This document shows positions 48,125 to 58,972 of a stretch of DNA of 64,000 bases, in pieces; positions within the stretch are counted from its first letter, which is position 1, and each line of letters begins with the position of its first letter. Position numbers and translations under genes: made by a program. The notes beneath the pieces were generated by a model. The model made no database searches. It was given only the letters and a program-made list of their open reading frames with translations, and had not been told where the DNA came from. The stretch comes from Thinopyrum elongatum (Eukaryota > Streptophyta > Magnoliopsida > Poales > Poaceae), in the NCBI GenBank assembly GCA_011799875.1, contig CM022300.1, positions 235,922,807 to 235,986,806 of the forward strand, read 5' to 3'.

Positions 48125-49829
48125 TTAAATATCGTGGTACAGTCGGCTCAACTGTATTGACAGCCCGTTTATGAACCTTCCAGTCACGCTTGCAAGTGCT
48201 CGTAGTGAAAACATGGTACTGGCCACTATTGACCTGCTTAGGGTTACTCTGATATCCAGACTAATTATTTTGCTGCTGATTACCTTGACTAGACTGTTGA
48301 TTATGACCACCATGGTTCCCTTGGTTCTGATAACCAGAGTTTGAGCCTCCACCACCAAAGCCGGCTCCCTAAAAACCTCCTGAGCCTGGCCCGCTGGGCG
48401 GCCCATTGCCATGATGCTATTGAAACGACTGGTTCCTGTACTCCTGCATGATATAACAATCCTTCCAAGCATGACTAGACGGTTTGTTAGGATAACTGTG
48501 TTTAGGACACGGCGCATTTAGAGCCTCCTCATAATTCTTGGGCTTCCCCCCATTATAAGGTTGCTTGCCATTGCGACATTGATTTTTGAACCCTGCATTG
48601 GTGTTAGTTACAAAATCTGACCCGCCATCAGAGTGTTTGCGCTTTCCACCATTACCATAGTTATTATAATTACCCATTTTGCTGTTGACCCTTGCCACCG
48701 CCATTTTTCTTGCCCTTGCCAGATTTGTCATCATCTGAGCTAGGATCCTTTGTCAGGTTAGAATCAGCATATCTGGTAAGTACATCCATGAGATTGCCCA
48801 TATTCGTACACTTGCGCTTAAGCCAGCCAAGATTCTACACAAGAGGCTGAAAGTGACAGTTCTTCTCTAAGAGCAACACAGCTTGAGCCGCTTGGATGCT
48901 ATCTGAAGAGTGGATAATACTCGCAACCCAACGAGCCCAATGATGGGCCGACTTATCCTCATGCTGCACACAGTGTTGCAAATCAACAATTGTCATTGGC
49001 TGCTTGCAAGTTCCTTGAAATTCTTGATGAAGCGATCCATCAATTCTGCCCAAGTGTTAATAGAGTTGGGGGGCAGTTTCTTCAACCATGTGCGAGCCGG
49101 CCCTCCAACATCATAGTAAAATACTTGGCACATACTTCATCACTGACGTCCAACATATCCATGGCCAGCTCATAGCTCTCGATCCAGGGCTCCAGAGGGA
49201 GATCCGCCGTGTAGTTGGGCACCTTGCGAGGACCCTTAAAATCCTTAGGCATGCGCTCGTTACGTAAAGTCGGCACTAGGCACAACACTCCAATGGTTCT
49301 GGTACTCGACCCGGCTCCCATCAACGCTGAAAGAACTATCATGGGCGGATGATAAGCCCCCGTTGTTTTCTGCTGCGGCCTCGTGACAGGCCCGTGCACT
49401 ATCGGCAATTGCTTGAGCATCAGTCCTTGGGTTGAGGGGCGGGTTATTCTGGGGTAGGTTACGGCGTCGTTCGCTACTCGAAACTGCCAGCAACTCAGCA
49501 TGCCAGCTGTAGCTATGACTGGGCAGCGGTGTAGGGTGTACACGATGCCGGCTGTATGAATAATTGGCATGCTGAGAAATCGCCGTCTGCAACAGCTCAA
49601 TGGCATTCTGGGTTTCAATCGCAACCGTCGACTCGCCGGTGATAGGAATCCCAGTAAGTCGGGTCGCCGCTGCCACCATGTTATCCACTGGGTTGGAGAA
49701 GTGACCCAGTGGTGTCGAAAAGTGCGGTGGTGGTGTCCGAACGGGGGGCAGGTTTTGTCCCGGATCCTCCCTTCGGGCCGGCTCTGGTTGGTGAGGTTGG
49801 GCCGCTGCTCTATTCCCAGGTGCTTCCAT
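48125..49829 (-). pseudogene. Gag (element A)
   Basis: Starts at the ATG at 49829 (MEAPGNRAAAQ) and is spread over at least four frames: 49260-49829, 49082-49270, 48835-49053 and 48417-48734. Recognisable parts are the capsid LEPWIESYELAMDMLDVSDE and QGTCKQPMTIVDLQ, and a knuckle-like C-x2-H-x8-H-x4-C near 48500 (CPKHSYP...HAWKDC). A Gln/Asn/Gly-rich tail is at 48125-48420. Four frame changes make this Gag non-functional. Confidence 0.75.
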
Positions 49830-49961
49830 GGTTAACTAGGGTATAACCGTTGCTCGTGGAGTACTTGGGCCTGCCCCAGGCGTGTTACACAAACGTGTTG
49901 GCTCCTAACCCGGAGGTAAACGGCTCTAATATCTCCGTTGATGAACTGCGTTGGAAGCGTT

Positions 49962-50774
49962 CTACTCAAGGTTTAGACGCCAAGCCTGCATTTTCAAACG
50001 CTCTACCTCTGCATTAATCTGAGCTTGCAACTCGACTGTCCGCGTGTTTTCAGCATTGATATCCTCCTGGGCTTTGCTCATCTGCTCCCGAAGCTTCACA
50101 ATCTCTGTATTGTGCTCTTCCCGATTTTCCGCAGTGACCTCGGTCGCCAGCAAGGTGGTCAGGGTGATCATCCGCTTAGATAGGACTTGTGCCAGAGGCC
50201 TAACTGAGCCAGAAGCTGAAGGATCTGTTGTCGTTGTTGCCCCGGCTGCCGTAGTATTGAGAGCCGGTGCCGTACCTGCCATGAAGATGGCGGCTCGGCA
50301 CGGTGGCTCATAGGGGTCCGGAATAATGTCGCCATCGGAACAGCCCCCAAGCCCACCATCATGAAGTAGGTAAATTGACTCTGTCTCCCTGGTCGAGGAG
50401 TCACCATATGAATAGATGAGAGTCTCTCCTCCAGACACAGAATTTTCCGGAAGCTCCATGCCTTGCGTGAAGCCAACGAAGACGTGCTTCTAGCCGGGTT
50501 GGATCCAGGTGGGTTGTGTGTGCCGAGCCGGCTCGACGAGGTACGTGCAGATGTCCGGCTCAGGCTCAGATCCACCGATCTTGCTGATGAAGATGTGGAT
50601 TCCGCCGAAGGGGACACGGTACCCGTCCTCGATTGAGCCGGCCTCAGGGCCCCAGCCGGCGTTGTCGATGTAGAGCTTGCTGCGGCGACTCTTGGTCATC
50701 CTGCCAACGGCATATCCCTCGATCCCTGTGAAAGACCCCTTCAAGAAATCGAAACCACCATGCACTGGCCCCAT
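49962..50774 (-). pseudogene. Extra ORF upstream of gag (element A)
   Basis: One frame from the ATG at 50774 to 49962, about 270 codons, broken by a TAG at 50490-50492. The ATG lies inside the primer-binding leader. Residues 1-90 look globular (GGFDFLKGSFTGIEGYAVGR, VPFGGIHIF). The C-terminal 70 residues form a predicted coiled coil (REEHNTEIVKLREQMSKAQE). An ORF before gag is known in Ogre-type Tat elements; function is unknown. C, D and E show no counterpart. Confidence 0.65.
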
Positions 50775-50787
50775 GGTGGGCGCCAAC
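50775..50787 (-). other. Primer-binding leader of element A
   Basis: The minus strand reads AGTTGGCGCCCACCATGG from the LTR edge; the start codon of the first ORF is part of it. Confidence 0.75.
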
Positions 50788-51271
50788 TGTCGTGGTTTTG
50801 TCACGGCAAATGTCCTAGTGTGAGAACTTAGTCATGAGGCCATCACAACTGGGTGATTAGCTTGTCGGGGTTGAGCGGAATCGAGAGACAGGAGTTACCC
50901 AAGTTTGGCCCCTCACGATCGAGGTAATAGCCTACTTCCTGCTTGTTTGCTTATTGCTTGGGAATCAATTACAAGGGAGTGGATTCGCTTGACCTAGTTA
51001 TTGATCAATTGTAACTTAGTCCTATCTACCTCTAGGACTTGCCTTTATATACAAGTCGAGGTCCAGGGCTTACAAGAGTCTGGGTCGGGCAACGATCCAT
51101 GACTTGGTATGTTTCTAACTTCTCCCTTAAGCAAGGAAACTCTTGGCGACTTGGGCTTCAGGGCCATGAGCCACCGTCTTCGGATGGTGGGCCCTACGTC
51201 GGCCCACTCCATGAGCCGGCTAACTAGTCATGTTCCTGGGCGCATTGGCCCATCTTGGGTCTTGGTCAACA
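50788..51271 (-). repeat. 5' LTR of element A (484 bp)
   Basis: TGTCGTGGTTTTGTCACGGC...TTGGTCAACA on the plus strand. Minus-strand TATATAAA at 51044-51051. Has lost about 65 bp near its right end compared with 19345-19892. Confidence 0.85.
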
Positions 51272-51409
51272 GGGAGCAAAGCAACTGTGAGTACTCATCC
51301 GAAGTACTCGCAAGACTTACATCAGAACTATGCTAAGTATGCATCAGTATGAAAGGAATGTGACTGTATCTGTGGACTAGACTGCAGAAATGCCAGAATA
51401 GAGGGAAGG
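51272..51409 (-). repeat. 5' LTR of element F, second piece
   Basis: Begins with the GGGAG copy of A's target duplication, matches 10246-10391 of the 3' LTR and is cut at 51409 by element B. The rest of this LTR must lie right of the window. Confidence 0.85.
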
Positions 51410-51650
51410 TGTCGTGGTTTTATCACAGCAAATGCCCTCATGAGAGGACTTAGGTGTGGAGCCATCGCAACGTAGGTTAGCTCGAAGGGGTCGAACGGGA
51501 CAAAGGACACAAAGTTTACTTAGGTTCTGCCCCTCACAACGAGGTAAAAGCCTACTCCTGCTTTTGTTGAATATAGGCTGAATATCGATTACAAGGGAGC
51601 GGAATCACTTGACCTAGCTCTCGATCAATTGTTTCTTAAGTTAACCCACC
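51410..51650 (-). repeat. 3' LTR of element B, left part
   Basis: TGTCGTGGTTTTATCACAGC; aligns with the first 240 bp of the A LTR. Ends in CCACC, the left target duplication of D (51646-51650). Confidence 0.85.
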
Positions 51651-52547
51651 TGTCGTGGTATAACACGGCCACCTATGGGACCATCGGCCCCTTGTGGTTC
51701 AACAAGGGGGAAGAGCACATTGCACAAAGAGCGAAGAGCGTAGAGCAGCACGGCATCGATGACACAAGCAGTTTTTACCCAGGTTCGGGCCGCCGCGAGG
51801 CGTAAAACCCTACTCCTGCTTTGGTGGATTGATAGAAGGACTGTGGTGGAGGTGCAACGCTCTAGCCCGGCAAGGTCGCCTTGGGACTAGAGCAGCTACA
51901 CGCGTATGAGGTAGCCACGACCCTCCTTTTATAGGTCAAGAGGTTACCACAACGGCAAAACGGTCATTTTCCAGTGATTAGATAACCACAGTACTATCAT
52001 ACCTAACTCTGCAGACACGACAAGGCGCATTAAATGCACCGCTTAGTGTCACATCGTAGGTGTAGCCCGGCAGCCTTGCCATGCCGTTCAGCCACCTTCT
52101 CGCCTGTCTGCGTGACACGTCTCCTGGATGGGTGTCATTTAGGGGTGTTCTTCCTCGGAAATGGCTGCCACGTGCCAAATAACAGCCACATAATCACTTA
52201 GGGGCTCGACACCGCACCGATACGTGACTTGTGTTGCTGTGAGGTGGATCAGTGGTGCCTTGGCAGGGTAGTCGCCCTTGGCGTCCCAGGCAAGCCTGTC
52301 GGGGGAGTCTTGAGACTTATCTTTGGGATAACCTTGACCCCTCCAGGCTCGCCTGCCCGGCAAGGGAGGTTTTTCCTTAGTGGTATCTTGCTCATTTGGT
52401 TGGTCTTGGTCTTCTTGATCCACACTTTGATTTCTCAAAGAGCTATCTCTTCTGCTTGGTCTTGGATACTTGGCACTGTTGTGGTGGAGGCCTGCCGTCC
52501 ATGCACAAGTCAGGGGAAACATACACCCCTGTTTGTGTACCACGACA
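51651..52547 (-). repeat. 3' LTR of element D (897 bp)
   Basis: Plus strand TGTCGTGGTATAACACGG...GTACCACGACA. Minus-strand TATAAAAG at 51926-51933. A stem CCCCTTGT/ACAAGGGG lies near 51692-51713. The purine tract GGCCCGGGGGCTTC (minus) is at 52548-52561. Confidence 0.9.
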
Positions 52548-52936
52548 GAAGCCCCCGGGCCTGAGCCATATGTGTCGCCGGGCACGTTGGGTTAGGCCCC
52601 AAACAGTGCATGGACACGCATCGAGGGAATGTTGGGCGTGCAGCGGTTCGTCATGACGGCCAACTGAACAACGTCCACTCTGCGTAATTACCGCAGGTTG
52701 TCGGGTCGTGGGTTTGTGGCAGTTAATGTAAAATGGTAACTTTCCGAGGGAAAGTTGCGAAGAGTCTCCGTCCCACGCTCGTTCCCCATAAAGAGGAAAA
52801 ACGTGAAGGGGCGCAGCTCATTCGCACCCGTTCTCTCCATCCATTATCTTCTTCCTCAAACCAAGTGATCGCTCCTGCACCCACATTCGCCTCTGACGCC
52901 ACACCGGCACTCCCATCCCCTCCAGAGCTCCTGAAG
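52548..52936 (+). promoter_or_regulatory. Upstream region of the D antisense gene
   Basis: Contains the polypurine tract and, at 52785-52797, CCCCATAAAGAGG, about 150 bp before the ATG. C has the same box at the same distance. No other coding. Confidence 0.55.
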
Positions 52937-55900
52937 ATGGGAAATAAAACCACCGCCGCCAAGGGGAAGTAGGCGGCGATCGTGAAGGAGACGGCTGCAG
53001 AGGGGAACAAGAAGAGGGCAGCGGAGCTGGACAGGAAGCGACGGGAAGATGTGGTCTTCTTGCCGTCTAGCTTGGACGGAGATGCCTTGGTCGCAAGGTA
53101 TGGATATATGTGGGGGAGGGAAGTTCCAAAGGTGCATGGCGCGCCCAAAGTCTTGCTGGAGAGAAAGAAGGATCCACCGAATGCATATCGATTCTTCTGC
53201 GCGTATTTCTTCTGTGGCCTCTGTCCCCCCTTCTCAGATTTCTTTGAGGCAATGATGTTGGTGTATGGGTTCCACCTCTTGGATTTCACGCCAAATGCAA
53301 TGGCGTGCAGGGTGATTTTTGCCCATTTGTGCGAGAATTTTGTTGGGGTCGCCCCCAATGTGGATCTGCTCCGGCACTTCTTTGTCCCGCGGGTGGAGAA
53401 CAAGGCCCACCATTCCGAAAACATAAGCTGGATTCCTCGGGTGCCGAGGGGAACTTGGGATTACCTTCCTGGTCAGCAGCATGGCAGATGGGAGGAGTGG
53501 AGGGCGGACTGGTGCTGGGTCCAGGATGAGGAAGCCCCAAAGTATTGTCAGGCGCAAATGGAGTGCATCATGCGCGGCAATAACTGGAGGGAATTTGGCC
53601 TCACTGACGACAGGCTTCGCCTAGTGCTGAATAGGATTACCCGCCTGAAGGCTGCCGGGCTAACCATCAAGCAAGTGGGAGCTAATTTTCTCCGAAGCCG
53701 TATCGCACCGCTGCAGAAGAGGGACAGGTTTGCCTGGCAGTAAGGAGAGGCGAGGGACAGGATGCGCCTATACCAAGGCCTGACCAACAACTTCTCAGTC
53801 TATGGCCATGCTTGGTTGTGTGAACAACTATTCGGAAGCCTTGGGCCATTCAAGCTACCGGCAAAGGTCGTCCCGCTGAATGTTAACTCCGCCCTGGACC
53901 AAATCTTGAAGTGGATGCCCGATTGCAACGCTCATGGTGTTGCAAGTGATTGGCAACTACCCGAGCTTGATGAAGAACTCGCATGGGCTTCCAACTTGGT
54001 GGAAAGGGCTACCAGGGTGGAGACCAACATGTTCAAGTGCACCTCCAAGGTGGAGGAGGCGTTCATCAAGAAGCGGCTTGAGGAGGACAAGGTGATTCGG
54101 CCGCCGGCAAAGCAAGCCCAAAGGAAGAGAGGAGGAAGAGAAGGAGGAAGCTGAAGGCGAGGGGTCTTCCCATGGCAGGAGCGATGGGCGAACCACGGAA
54201 GAGGCCGCTGAGATTGAGCCTGCCGAGGATGAGCTTGCCGGGATCGAGGCCCTATACACAGCGGCATTGGGAGCCCAGCAAGAGGACGACGCCGAGGAGG
54301 TAGAGCAGCCCCGGGAAGAGTGGCTTGCCGTGGGTCCTCAAGCCCCAGAACTAGACCTACAACCCCATCCTCACAGGCGGCCCAGCCGAGGAGCAGTAGC
54401 TCCAGCCCCGGGACCCACCAAGAAGGTGAAGAAGACCTTCTTCGGTGTGGCGTGTCACCATTCTTCTCGCATTTCCGGGGCCAAGACCTCCCCCCCCCCC
54501 CCCCCGCCACCAAGCTGCAGGTTGTCATGGAAGGTGACTCCAGCTACCAGCCAGACTCGAGTTCTTTGAGCCGCTCGTCCGCATCGGAGCCTCCCATGCC
54601 CCAGTGGAGTCTGCATTTGCCGGGAAGCACCGCCGCGTAGACCCCGAAGAGGGGCAGAGTACCTCCGACGCCCATGGGGTTCGCGCTTAGCTCCATGCTC
54701 ATTGATTCAGAGTAAGGCAGATGCTTTCCCTCCCCTTGCCGTGTCTTGCGTACTTGTTGAATCGCTAATTCCATCTTGTTCGCTGCCTTCGACAGGGAAG
54801 AAGAGGAGGAGGATACCCTTATCCATCGGTCCAAACGGCTCAAGCTGGCGGAGTCGTCGGGACCTCCAGAGGGTGCAGGCTATGAGGGGAGTAGTGTGAA
54901 TGATCCAGCGCCAAGCACCCGACTCAGCCCTCGGCGTGAAAGCACGGAGCATGTCTCCTCCGCCAACGGTGGCATGGAGGATGACATCCCATCTCCTGCC
55001 AAGGAAGAAGGGGAGATCCCCTTGGGTGGGGTTCTTCAAGAGGGGCCTACCCTCCCTGAAACCCAATCCAAGGGGTCCCCGGCAAGGGTCTCTACGGAGG
55101 GGTCGGCCCTAGTTGACGCCATGGTTAGCGAGGAAGAGGGTGGTGGTCGCATCCCGACAACTGATACTGCCGGGGAGACCGAAGCCCTTCCACGGCAAAC
55201 AACTCCCAGTAATTTGTTTACCCTTCTGTCTTCTGTCGCTTTCAGCATTTTGCTTCAAGCCTCTGAACTCCAAAGTTCTTTGCATCCTTATCATTGCTTG
55301 TTGTTCTTGTCCGCAGTTCCATCGACCGAGGAGCCTGACTTGCTGGAAGAAGCGGCCAGCATTGGAAAAGACGCTGCAGAGGAGGCCGCCAGGATTTCTG
55401 CTGCGGAGGAACACGCTACCGGGGATATCTAGGAGCCCTTAGAGGAGGCAAAGAAAGCCCCCGGCAGTGCACTAGGATCGGGGGTGGTGATTGAAGAGAA
55501 ATCTCCCCTCCGAACCATGAGCCCCCTCCCCTCGTTTGGTGCTTCGGCTGGGACCCCGCAGCCATCTTCGAGCCAATTGGCGCTGGTGCTTGGCCAGCCC
55601 GGTCTCGGAGCCCTTGGTTCTTTGGCAACAGCAAGTGCAGAGCTCGATGAGGAGATCCAGTGCATCGTGGCGCCATTGTCTCAGCAGGTTGGAGGAGCCG
55701 ATGACCCTGCCGATGCAGCCATGGACCTGTCCTTCCTAGAGTCCGTGGCAGCGGGCATTAAGGAAATGCAGAATCGGTATGGCCAAAAATCGCAAGCACT
55801 CAAGGAGCAACATAGTTCTGCCAACAGCGTGGGCCAGAAGCTGAGGGACAAGAGTAATGAACTGCATGAGTGGCACAGCAGGCAGTTCCAAGCTCTTTTG

Positions 55901-56878
55901 CGGCAACAGGAGATGATCTCTATGGCAAAAGAGGATGTTGCTGCCCGGGAGGCCCGTATGGCGGAGCGCACCTTGCTCCTGGACGCCAAGGAGCAGAGCA
56001 TCTCCTCCCGGGAGGAGAACCTCGAGGCCACCCTCCGTGCCAAAGACGATGAACTGGAGGCCCTTGTCCAGCAGTGTACGAAGGAGCAGGAGGACAAGCA
56101 CAAGGCAGCCCAGGATGCTCTTACTGCTGACTCTGCCGCCCAACTGAAGAAGCTTGCTGATGATCTTGCCGCTGCATCTACTGCCAAGGCTGATCTTGAC
56201 CAACAAGTGGCCAAACTAACAGAAGAGCTTGATCAGAGTGCCAAGGAAGTCGTGACCCTGAAGGAGGAGGCACAAAAAGTAGAGATCCTTCTGAAGGAGG
56301 TGCAATTGCAGCTCTCCTCCAAGAGCCAAGATCTTGAGACTGCCAACGGCACCATTGAAGACATGAAGGTCAGGGTAGGCACCCTAGAGAGCTCAATCGA
56401 ATCTGGCGAGGTCTGCGAGAAGCAGCTGATGATGGATCTGGACAACACGAGACTCCTTCAGAAGGATGCAGAGGACTAGCTGGTGAACCAATCCGAGTAG
56501 GTCGACCTTTGGATCAAGAGCCTGGTCGACATCGCCGAGCGCCTTTCTGCCCAGACTGCAGCGATGGGCATGGAGGGGCCAGTCTTCTCGGTTGGCCGGC
56601 ATGAGGTCCCGAGCATCAAGTTAGGGTTCTTCTTCAACGAGTTGACTAAAAAGTTGAAGACTCATGAAGGAGGAAGAGACGCCATTTTCGAAAGCGAGTC
56701 GCGAAAGCTTGCCCGCAGCGCCCTCTTCATGGTCTTGAGCAACCTCGCCTACCGCCACCCCGAACTCAATCTTGCTGATGGCTTTTGGAAGCTCCCGGTA
56801 GGCGATGATGTTTCTTCTGCCGAGGAGAAGGCCGCCCCCTTTGCCGACAAGGTCCTCACCGTCCCCAGAGCTCAATAA
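52937..56878 (+). pseudogene. Antisense spliced gene (aORF) of element D
   Basis: ATG at 52937 (MGNKTTAAKGK), with TAG after 11 codons (52970-52972), TAA at 53741-53743, a frameshift near 54130 and another at the 16-C run 54490-54505. Introns 54712-54795 (84 bp) and 55209-55316 (108 bp) have GT-AG ends. Exon 1 core: FFCGLCPPFSDFFEAMMLVYG, then FHLLDFTPN and AHLCENFVGV. The last exon has EEPDLLEEAASIGKDAAEEA, a coiled coil of about 230 residues (55760-56450), and a C-terminal SRKLARSALFMVLSNLAYRH. Stops also near 55430, 56477 and 56501. Over 1,100 codons in the undamaged plan; function unknown. Only gene of the element. Confidence 0.75.
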
Positions 56879-58047
56879 GACCGCCTAGCATGGCTCTGAA
56901 CCATTCACATTGGCGTACCACCCTATAATAAAACATTATGCATATCTCGTGTTTAGATCCAGTATTACTTTTGTTTGCGCTGAACTGGTGTATTAATTAA
57001 TTTTGAATGCATGCTATCCCTCTCGCATTTAACCCATGGATGTTCGTATAGCCAGTTTCTTTGTATGTGCTTTGGCTGCCCGCCGGTAGCATACTGCCGC
57101 GATTGCTGCGAGGAGCGGGTCCTTAGCATTCAGCTAGCGAAGGTATGTCCCAGCAGGTTTTTCCTTCAGGAGCCCTTGATGCAGCCACCCGCTTCGTAAG
57201 CAGGCTCGGAATAGAGTAGGGGTGCAGGCAAATCCGTTAAGGTGCCATCACATGAAAGGCTTGACCATACGAAAAACATTGATTTGTCCGAGGGATAAGC
57301 AAGTGCAAACTCCAGAGAGAAAATCAAAGGACGTGTTAACTTAGCTTTCGTTTACACTCATCTCCTTCTCTGACCGCGGTCGTTCATCACGCCCACGTGC
57401 CTTGGGAGAATGGCGCTTCGTTTGTTGCTTATGGATCCCCGGCAAGGGCCAAAGGGGACCACACATCTCTCGCGGGCGGCGAAACATGATGCAAGGTGGG
57501 GTCGGTTTCTCCCCTTCCCCCTTTACACCTTTGATGATCTTACGACGCTTGCGCATAAGTCACGCTTGCCGGGGCATCGACCAATGGATTCACACCAGCG
57601 CTCCACTCAGGATTTTCCCTTAGCAGGGTAAATGCTGAACCAAGTTTCGTGCGGGCTCATCGACATTGTCGACGCTAAAAACCCGGTGTAGCTCAATCGT
57701 CGACAGGTGAAAGTGGCAGGGAGAGAAACCATGTACCTTATGACCTCGCCCCTTTTCCCGTACGGGCTCGCATGGTGGCCACACCGCCCGGACTATTTGG
57801 AGCCGCCGCGCCACTGTCATCCCTCGCTTCCGCCGCTGCCTCAGCCGCGGGGGAGGTAGACGACGAAAACTAGACAGGACGGGTGAAGGAGCGATGTTGC
57901 TTCCTTTCCGAACTATCGTGTCGGACTTTCTCTTGGGCGCTGGCGTGCCAAAAATGTCATTGATAAAGAAGACAATGATGAAGATGGAGGCGGTGCTTAC
58001 ACACTCGGGTTCGCGCAAGCGCTTCCCCCTACCTGGCATGCCAAAGA
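56879..58047 (-). other. Leader and residual interior of element D
   Basis: On the minus strand from the primer leader TCTTTGGCATGCCAGGTAGG at 58047 leftward. A frame at 57620-58069 gives no recognisable protein. The block GGAGCGCTGG near 57600 is shared with E. No trace of gag-pol. Confidence 0.65.
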
Positions 58048-58972
58048 TGTCATGGTAGAACACGGCCACCTATGGGACCATAGGCCCCTTGTGGTTCAGC
58101 TAGGGGGAAGAGCACATTGCACAAAGAGCGAAGTACATAGAGCAGCATGGCAGCGATGACACGAGCAGTTTTTACCCAGGTTCGGGCCGCAGCGATGCTT
58201 AAAACCCTACTCCTGCTTTGGTGGATTGATGGAAGGACCATGGTGGAGACGCAACGCTCTAGCCCGGCAAGGTCGCCTTGGGACTAGAGCAGCTACACGC
58301 GTATGAGTGTACAGGGGTCCGAATCGTCTCTAAGGTAGCCACGGCCCTCCTTTTATAGGTCAAGGGGTTACCACAATGGCAAAACGGTCATTATCAAGCG
58401 ATTAGATAGCCACAGTACTATCATACCTAACTCTGCAGACAGGACAAGGCGCATTAAATGCACCGCTTAGTGTCACATCGTAGGTGTAGCCCGGCAGCCT
58501 TGCCGCGCCGTTCAGCCACCTTCTCGCCTGTCTGTGTGACACGTCTCCTAGACGGGTGTCATTTAGGGGAGATCTTCCTCGGAAATGGCTGCCACGTGCC
58601 AAATAACAGCCACATAATCACTTGGGGTCTCGACACCGCACCGATAGGTGACTTGCGTTGCTGTGAGGTGGAGCGGTGGCGCCTTGTCGGGGTAGTCCAC
58701 CCTTGGCATCCCCGGCAAGCCTGCTAGGGGAGTCTTGAGACTTGTCTTTGGGGTAACCTCGACCCCACCAGGCTCGACTGCCCGGCAAGGGAGGTTTTTC
58801 TTTAGTGGTATCTTGCTCATTTGGTTGATCTTGGTCTTCTTGATCCGCCCTTTGATTTCTCAAAGAGCTATCACTTCTGCTTGGTCTTGGATACTTGGCG
58901 TTGTTGTGGTGGAGGCCTGCCGTCCGTGCACAAGTTAGGGGAAACATACACCCCTGTTTGTGTACCCTGACA
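58048..58972 (-). repeat. 5' LTR of element D (925 bp)
   Basis: Plus strand TGTCATGGTAGAACACGG...GTACCCTGACA. Minus-strand TATAAAAG at 58350-58357. Right target duplication CCGCC at 58973-58977. Confidence 0.9.

Larger units (their letters stand above)
19345..51271 (-). mobile_element. Element A: Tat-lineage Ty3/Gypsy element with antisense gene
   Basis: The footprint is 31.9 kb; removing nested C and E leaves about 13.3 kb. On the minus strand: 5' LTR (51271-50788), primer leader, an extra ORF before gag, gag, protease, RT, two RNase H domains and integrase, then a long 3' part carrying a spliced gene on the opposite strand (20963-37937), and a 3' LTR (19892-19345). The archaeal-type second RNase H and long 3' region identify the Tat branch (Retand/Ogre relatives). 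LTRs differ at about 8-9 percent of sites by eye, the most diverged pair in the window. Confidence 0.85.
9824..51409 (-). mobile_element. Element F: Tekay/Del-type chromovirus (Ty3/Gypsy), nest base
   Basis: On the minus strand: a 5' LTR (two pieces, 51409-51272 and 19344-18953, split by element A), an initiator-Met primer site, gag, protease, RT, RNase H, integrase with a C-terminal chromodomain, a purine tract and a 3' LTR (13886-9824). The chromodomain, Met-type primer site and very long LTR fit the Tekay/Del branch of chromoviruses. The 5' LTR is cut again by element B at 51410 and its remainder lies outside the window. Protease, integrase and Gag residues needed for activity are lost. 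Confidence 0.85.
51651..58972 (-). mobile_element. Element D: gag-pol-less Tat-related element carrying the antisense gene
   Basis: 7,322 bp flanked by CCACC/CCGCC. LTRs 51651-52547 and 58048-58972. The primer leader is beside the right LTR, so replication polarity is minus, while the only gene (52937-56878) is on the plus strand, antisense. There is no gag, protease, RT or integrase; about 1.2 kb of leader separates gene and primer site. Structure and sequence match E, so this is a family, not an isolated deletion. LTRs differ at about 6 percent by eye, plus a 28-bp indel near 58310. Confidence 0.85.

Noticed and set aside
57620..58069. 149-codon minus-strand frame in the D leader as a possible gag
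   Set aside because: No capsid or knuckle motif; overlaps the primer leader and LTR edge; at most a relic of the gag start.
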